Made by a program: the position numbers and the translations under genes
Assembly (NCBI GenBank): GCA_002369325.1
Contig: DFDU01000006.1
Span: 1 to 26,999, forward strand
From: Lachnospiraceae bacterium UBA3820
Lineage (GTDB): Bacteria > Bacillota > Clostridia > Lachnospirales > Lachnospiraceae
DNA length: 26,999 bases
Direction of reading: 5' to 3'
Notes under the pieces: generated by a model
Seen by the model: the letters and a program-made list of their open reading frames with translations, nothing else
Told to the model about the DNA's origin: nothing
Databases searched by the model: none
In this document: piece after piece, positions 23,396 to 26,999 of the stretch
Layout: each line of letters starts with the position of its first letter
How positions within the stretch are numbered: the first letter of the stretch is position 1

Positions 23396-23488
23396 GCCGT
23401 AATCCCCACTTCTCAACATAAAAGCACTATCGTCCGAAAATAATATATATTTATTCTAACATATTTTAGATGATTGTGCATTTATTTT

Positions 23489-25009
23489 TTATTTCAACAT
23501 GGAATAAATTTTATCAATATTCATATACTCTCTTACAGTATCCGCTAGTTTGTCAAAGTCCTCTTTTTTTATGTCTTTATAGCTTTTAATTTTATCTATC
23601 CTTTCATCGGGAATTATACCTTTTTTTGACGCTAAAATCCTCATTATCGTCGATACAATTTCCTTACTGTCAAATATTCCGTGTACATAGGTTCCGTATA
23701 CATTGCCCCTTTGTACCACGACATCTGATTCATTTTGCCCGGATAATGCCTTCTTATCGGAAATATCCTTTATCCTTGAAACTCCCATATGAATTTCATA
23801 TCCTTCAAATTCTTTATCGGAAATCGCTTCAAAGATTCCTCCGATTTTTCCGATTTTTCCTTTAATTTGCTTACGCGTTTTATTTTTACTTATGGAGGTA
23901 TCCACCGGGAGAAGCTCCATTCCCTTAATACTTCCGGACTCTTCATATCCGCCATCATCACTAATCGTACAGCCGAGCATTTGATATCCGCCGCATATTC
24001 CCCAGATAACCGTTTCTTCCTCTGACAGTTTTTTTATTGATGCCTCAAAACCTTTTTCTCTTAACCACAGCATATCACTGATAGTATTTTTGCTTCCCGG
24101 AAGAATAACCATATCCGGCTTACCGAGTGCTGCAGCATTTTCGACATATCTTAAACTAATCAAATCACTTTGCTCAAATATGTTAAAGTCCGAAAAATTA
24201 GAAATATGAGGAAGTCTTACTACGGCAATTTCAATCCTATTCTCGTCCTCTTCAGCTTCGTTTTTATTTACTTTATCACTTTTTTCAAACCTTTCCGCGA
24301 GACTATCCTCATCCTCAAGATTAAGCTTCATGTACGGCAAAACTCCGACAACATCCACTTTGCATTTTTCATAAAGCATTTCGATTCCGGGATCAAGTAT
24401 ACTTTTATCCCCTCTGAATTTATTTATAACAAGTCCCTTTACCCGGGCTCTTTCATCCTCCTCAAGAAGCATAAGCGTACCCAGAAGCTGTGCAAAAACA
24501 CCTCCTCTGTCTATGTCTCCGACAAGAATAACGGGAGCATCAGCAAGTTTTGCCATACCCATATTAACGATATCATTTTCTTTTAAATTTATTTCAGCGG
24601 GGCTTCCGGCACCTTCGATTACGATAATATCATATTCATCATTAAGCTTGTTAAATGCTTTCATTATCTCCGGCACGAGAGTTTTCTTATACTTAAAATA
24701 TTCTTTTGCTTTCATATTGCCGAGGACTTCACCGTTTACTATAACCTGTGATCCGACGTCACTTGTAGGTTTAAGCAATATGGGATTCATACAAACATCC
24801 GGCTTTATTCCCGCTGCTTCGGCCTGCATAACCTGAGCTCTACCCATCTCAAGTCCGTCTTCTGTTATATACGAATTAAGCGCCATATTTTGAGATTTAA
24901 AAGGGCACACCTTATATCCGTCCTGCTTAAATACTCTGCAAAGTCCGGCAACTATTAAGCTTTTTCCCACACTTGACATGGTTCCCTGAACCATAATAAC
25001 CTTAGCCAT
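23489..25009 (-). CDS. cbiP: Adenosylcobyric acid synthase
   Basis: This 506-residue glutamine-dependent amidase acts on carboxylates b, d, e and g. An N-terminal ATPase domain shows VQGTMSSVGKS (7-17), CPFKSQNMALNS, EMGRAQVMQAEAAG and GDIDRGGVFAQ. A C-terminal amidotransferase domain shows Cys339 in WGICGGYQMLG and His443 in YGTYVHGIFDS. The length is typical. The ATG at 25007-25009 has AGAGGTG upstream and is 9 nt after the ATPase gene stop; a GTG two codons earlier is less likely. Also called cobQ. Confidence 0.97.
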   Translation of the reverse strand: MAKVIMVQGTMSSVGKSLIVAGLCRVFKQDGYKVCPFKSQNMALNSYITEDGLEMGRAQVMQAEAAGIKPDVCMNPILLKPTSDVGSQVIVNGEVLGNMKAKEYFKYKKTLVPEIMKAFNKLNDEYDIIVIEGAGSPAEINLKENDIVNMGMAKLADAPVILVGDIDRGGVFAQLLGTLMLLEEDERARVKGLVINKFRGDKSILDPGIEMLYEKCKVDVVGVLPYMKLNLEDEDSLAERFEKSDKVNKNEAEEDENRIEIAVVRLPHISNFSDFNIFEQSDLISLRYVENAAALGKPDMVILPGSKNTISDMLWLREKGFEASIKKLSEEETVIWGICGGYQMLGCTISDDGGYEESGSIKGMELLPVDTSISKNKTRKQIKGKIGKIGGIFEAISDKEFEGYEIHMGVSRIKDISDKKALSGQNESDVVVQRGNVYGTYVHGIFDSKEIVSTIMRILASKKGIIPDERIDKIKSYKDIKKEDFDKLADTVREYMNIDKIYSMLK

Positions 25010-25018
25010 ACGCACCTC

Positions 25019-25789
25019 TTAATCAACCAAAATACCTTTTGAGAAATACATCTCAAACTCCTCATCGTTTATATCAAATAAATCCTTGATTATATCCTTT
25101 TTAAAAACCTCTTCCACTGTTCCGAAACAGGAAATCCTATCACCCTTGACACACATTATTTTGTCTGAGATTTTTTCCGCAAGTTCTATCTCATGAAGCG
25201 ATAAGATAACTGCAACATTTTCTTCCTTTGCCATCTTTTTTAATATTTCAAAAAGCTCCACCTTATATTTTATATCCAGATAAGATGTCGGCTCATCAAG
25301 CACTATTACCGAAGGCTTCTGACATATGGCTCTGGCAAGTAAAACCCTTTGTCTTTGTCCGTCACTAAGCTTTTGAAAATCCCTGTTTGAAAGTTCTTTA
25401 ATTCCGACTATGTCCATCGCTTCTTCTATAATCTTTTTATCTTCTTTGTCCAATATACCCATCTTACCGGTATACGGATATCTGCCCAGTGCAACCACAT
25501 CATAGCAGGTCATAAGCTCCGGTCTTACACGCTCCGTAAGGAGCACCGAAACTGTTTTTGCCATTTCCTTATAATCTATTTCGTTTATTTCATTTTCACC
25601 TATATAAACGGCACCGCTTATTTTTTCAAGCTGTCTTGTAATACTTTTTAGAATGGTTGATTTACCTGAACCATTAGGTCCGATAAGAGTAAGTATTTCA
25701 CCTTTTTTTACGGCAAAATCCATATCTTTTATCAACGCTTTTCCATCATATCCCACAGTAAGCTTTGAGGCTTTAACAAAATAATCCAT
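25019..25789 (-). CDS. btuD: ABC transporter ATPase, probable corrinoid uptake
   Basis: This 256-residue ATPase is of the FepC/BtuD type. The Walker A motif is GPNGSGKST (37-45), the signature is LSDGQRQRV (141-149), the Walker B motif is VIVLDEPTSYLD (161-172), and the switch His is in LSLHE. VVALGRYPYTG, at the position where BtuD/FecE-type ATPases have a similar motif, supports this subclass. The AGGAGG site lies inside the end of the permease gene, with a 1-nt gap. Corrinoid specificity is inferred from adjacency to cbiP and downstream cob genes; by itself the family also imports iron chelates. Confidence 0.88.
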   Translation of the reverse strand: MDYFVKASKLTVGYDGKALIKDMDFAVKKGEILTLIGPNGSGKSTILKSITRQLEKISGAVYIGENEINEIDYKEMAKTVSVLLTERVRPELMTCYDVVALGRYPYTGKMGILDKEDKKIIEEAMDIVGIKELSNRDFQKLSDGQRQRVLLARAICQKPSVIVLDEPTSYLDIKYKVELFEILKKMAKEENVAVILSLHEIELAEKISDKIMCVKGDRISCFGTVEEVFKKDIIKDLFDINDEEFEMYFSKGILVD

Positions 25790-25790
25790 A

Positions 25791-26843
25791 CTAATCCCTC
25801 CTCTTACTGTTTCCTAAAAGCACAATAATAACTATCGGTGCTCCGAATATAGCGGTTACCGTACTTATATTTAATTCCGTCGGTGAAAATGCCGTTCTTG
25901 CAATCAAATCACAAAGCATACAGAATATGCCTCCTCCCAGAAAACATGCCGGAATAACCACAACAGGCTTTGATGTTTTAAGACCTCTTTTAACAAGGTG
26001 AGGAACCGCAATTCCGACAAATGAAACAGGTCCCGCAAAGGCTGTCACACAGGCTGAAAGAATACTTGACAAAAGAATCAGAACAACTCTGAATATCTTA
26101 ACATTTACTCCGACGCTTTTTGCATATGACTCACCAAGCAAAAATGCACTTATCGGTTTTGACAGCAAAAATACTATAATCGAAGTAATAAGCACAATAA
26201 CAAATGCAATCAAAACATCTCTCCAGTTAGATGCGGAAAAGCTTCCAAGCGACCAGCCATGGAGATTAATTATATCCGAATCACTCGCAAAGGTTACAAC
26301 AAAATCAGTAACCGCTGAGCAGATATAATTTATCATTATACCGCCGATTATAAGCACAGACATAGATTTAATATACCTTGATAGAAAGAGTATAAATGCT
26401 ATGGAAATCATAGAACCCACGAAAGCAGCCGCCACAAGTGCAATCGATGAAACATGTCCGACTCTTTTAAAGAAATATACAAGCGTTAAAGCAACAACCA
26501 TCTTCGCACCCGAGGAAATACCAAGAATATACGGACCGGCTATCGGATTATTGAAAAATATCTGTAAAAGAAGACCTGATAAGGCAAGCGCTCCGCCCAA
26601 TATGGCTGCCATGCAGATTCTCGGCAGTCTTATATGCCAGATAATATTATAATATCCGCTTTCTCCCTCTTTAAAAAAAATGATTTTAAATATCTCGGAA
26701 ACGGAAATATTAACCGAACCGATATTGATATTTAAAATCGTAATTATAACAAATAATATAAGCATGAAAAAAAAGAATAAGCCATATCTTACTTTATCAA
26801 AAGAACCATATTCATTAAAGATATCTTTATCCGTTTTCTTCAT
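25791..26843 (-). CDS. btuC: FecCD/BtuC-type ABC transporter permease, probable corrinoid uptake
   Basis: This 350-residue polytopic protein of the FecCD family has about ten hydrophobic segments. Family motifs are IRLPRICMAAILGGALALSG (about 74-93), QIFFNNPIAGPYILGISSGA next to it, GPVSFVGIAVPHLVKRG, and the C-terminal PTELNISTVTAIFGAPI. It forms the membrane channel for the ATPase downstream. The ATG at 26841-26843 has GAGGTGG upstream, and a start 12 nt earlier would overlap that site. The substrate is likely a corrinoid by context; heme or iron-siderophore cannot be excluded by sequence alone. Confidence 0.88.
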   Translation of the reverse strand: MKKTDKDIFNEYGSFDKVRYGLFFFFMLILFVIITILNINIGSVNISVSEIFKIIFFKEGESGYYNIIWHIRLPRICMAAILGGALALSGLLLQIFFNNPIAGPYILGISSGAKMVVALTLVYFFKRVGHVSSIALVAAAFVGSMISIAFILFLSRYIKSMSVLIIGGIMINYICSAVTDFVVTFASDSDIINLHGWSLGSFSASNWRDVLIAFVIVLITSIIVFLLSKPISAFLLGESYAKSVGVNVKIFRVVLILLSSILSACVTAFAGPVSFVGIAVPHLVKRGLKTSKPVVVIPACFLGGGIFCMLCDLIARTAFSPTELNISTVTAIFGAPIVIIVLLGNSKRRD

Positions 26844-26878
26844 TTGCCACCTCATCAGACTGATTTATATTTTACATT

Positions 26879-26999
26879 TTAGTGTATATGATAGACAAAT
26901 TCAAGCTCCCCGGCATCGTTATCCGTCAAAATCGTGTGAAAATCATTAATAATACTGCCGATGGAATCAGTTGCCTGAAACATATTCTTTTCCGTACAC
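26879..26999 (-). CDS. C-terminal end of a probable ABC solute-binding protein (gene runs off the right edge)
   Basis: An open frame enters from the right edge and ends at TAA (26879-26881). It gives 39 residues with MFQATDSIGSIINDFHTIL and a LEFVYHIH end. This resembles the C-terminal helix of class III (BtuF/FepB-type) substrate-binding proteins, and its place 35 nt before a BtuC-type permease supports that. The fragment is short, so the assignment rests mainly on context. It would be a lipoprotein delivering corrinoid to the permease. Confidence 0.55.
   Translation of the reverse strand, partial: CTEKNMFQATDSIGSIINDFHTILTDNDAGELEFVYHIH

Overview
The window looks like a chromosomal segment of a low-GC Firmicute, most likely a Lachnospiraceae-type clostridium. 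The signs are AT-rich intergenic DNA, strong AGGAGG-type ribosome binding sites, a complete anaerobic-type (cbi) corrin pathway, and family types common in that group: PadR/DUF1700/DUF4097, a C39-like membrane peptidase and GGDEF-EAL proteins. The genus cannot be fixed from the sequence alone. No IS element, prophage, CRISPR array, tRNA or rRNA is visible.

Layout. (1) At 1-185 is the start of rpsL (minus), with a consensus promoter, followed by a 341-nt divergent intergenic region. (2) At 527-1495 is a membrane-anchored C39-like cysteine peptidase (plus). It is followed by a 150-nt nested imperfect palindrome that resembles a MITE/REP element and probably serves as a two-way terminator. (3) At 1646-3979 (minus) are a small heat-shock protein and a three-gene PadR-DUF1700-DUF4097 envelope operon with a consensus promoter and a perfect 23-nt palindrome. 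(4) From 4080 to the right edge, almost everything is minus strand and belongs to cobalamin biosynthesis and uptake.

The cobalamin region forms two blocks. The right block is read first: BtuF-type binding protein (3' end only), BtuC permease, BtuD ATPase, CbiP, a GGDEF-EAL protein, CobT, CobU, CobS, a short CobU-like protein, CobC and CbiB. These supply corrinoid uptake, corrin-ring amidation and lower-ligand assembly. A terminator, a tiny plus-strand XRE regulator and a small charged protein separate it from the left block. The left block is CobD, CbiC, CbiD, CbiF, CbiG, CbiH, a CobK-CbiE-CbiT fusion, CbiA, a cysteine-rich small protein and a large propeller/HD-GYP sensor. It covers most of the corrin-ring steps from precorrin-3 to cobyrinate diamide, plus aminopropanol phosphate synthesis. 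Cobaltochelatase (CbiK/CbiX), CbiL, uroporphyrinogen methyltransferase and the cobalamin adenosyltransferase are not in the window.

The features most worth a second look are two apparently intact cyclic-di-GMP phosphodiesterases (EAL and HD-GYP) placed inside the B12 gene blocks, and a pair of CobU paralogues with complementary motif losses. No cobalamin riboswitch is visible in any leader inside the window; one may lie upstream of the binding-protein gene, beyond the right edge.
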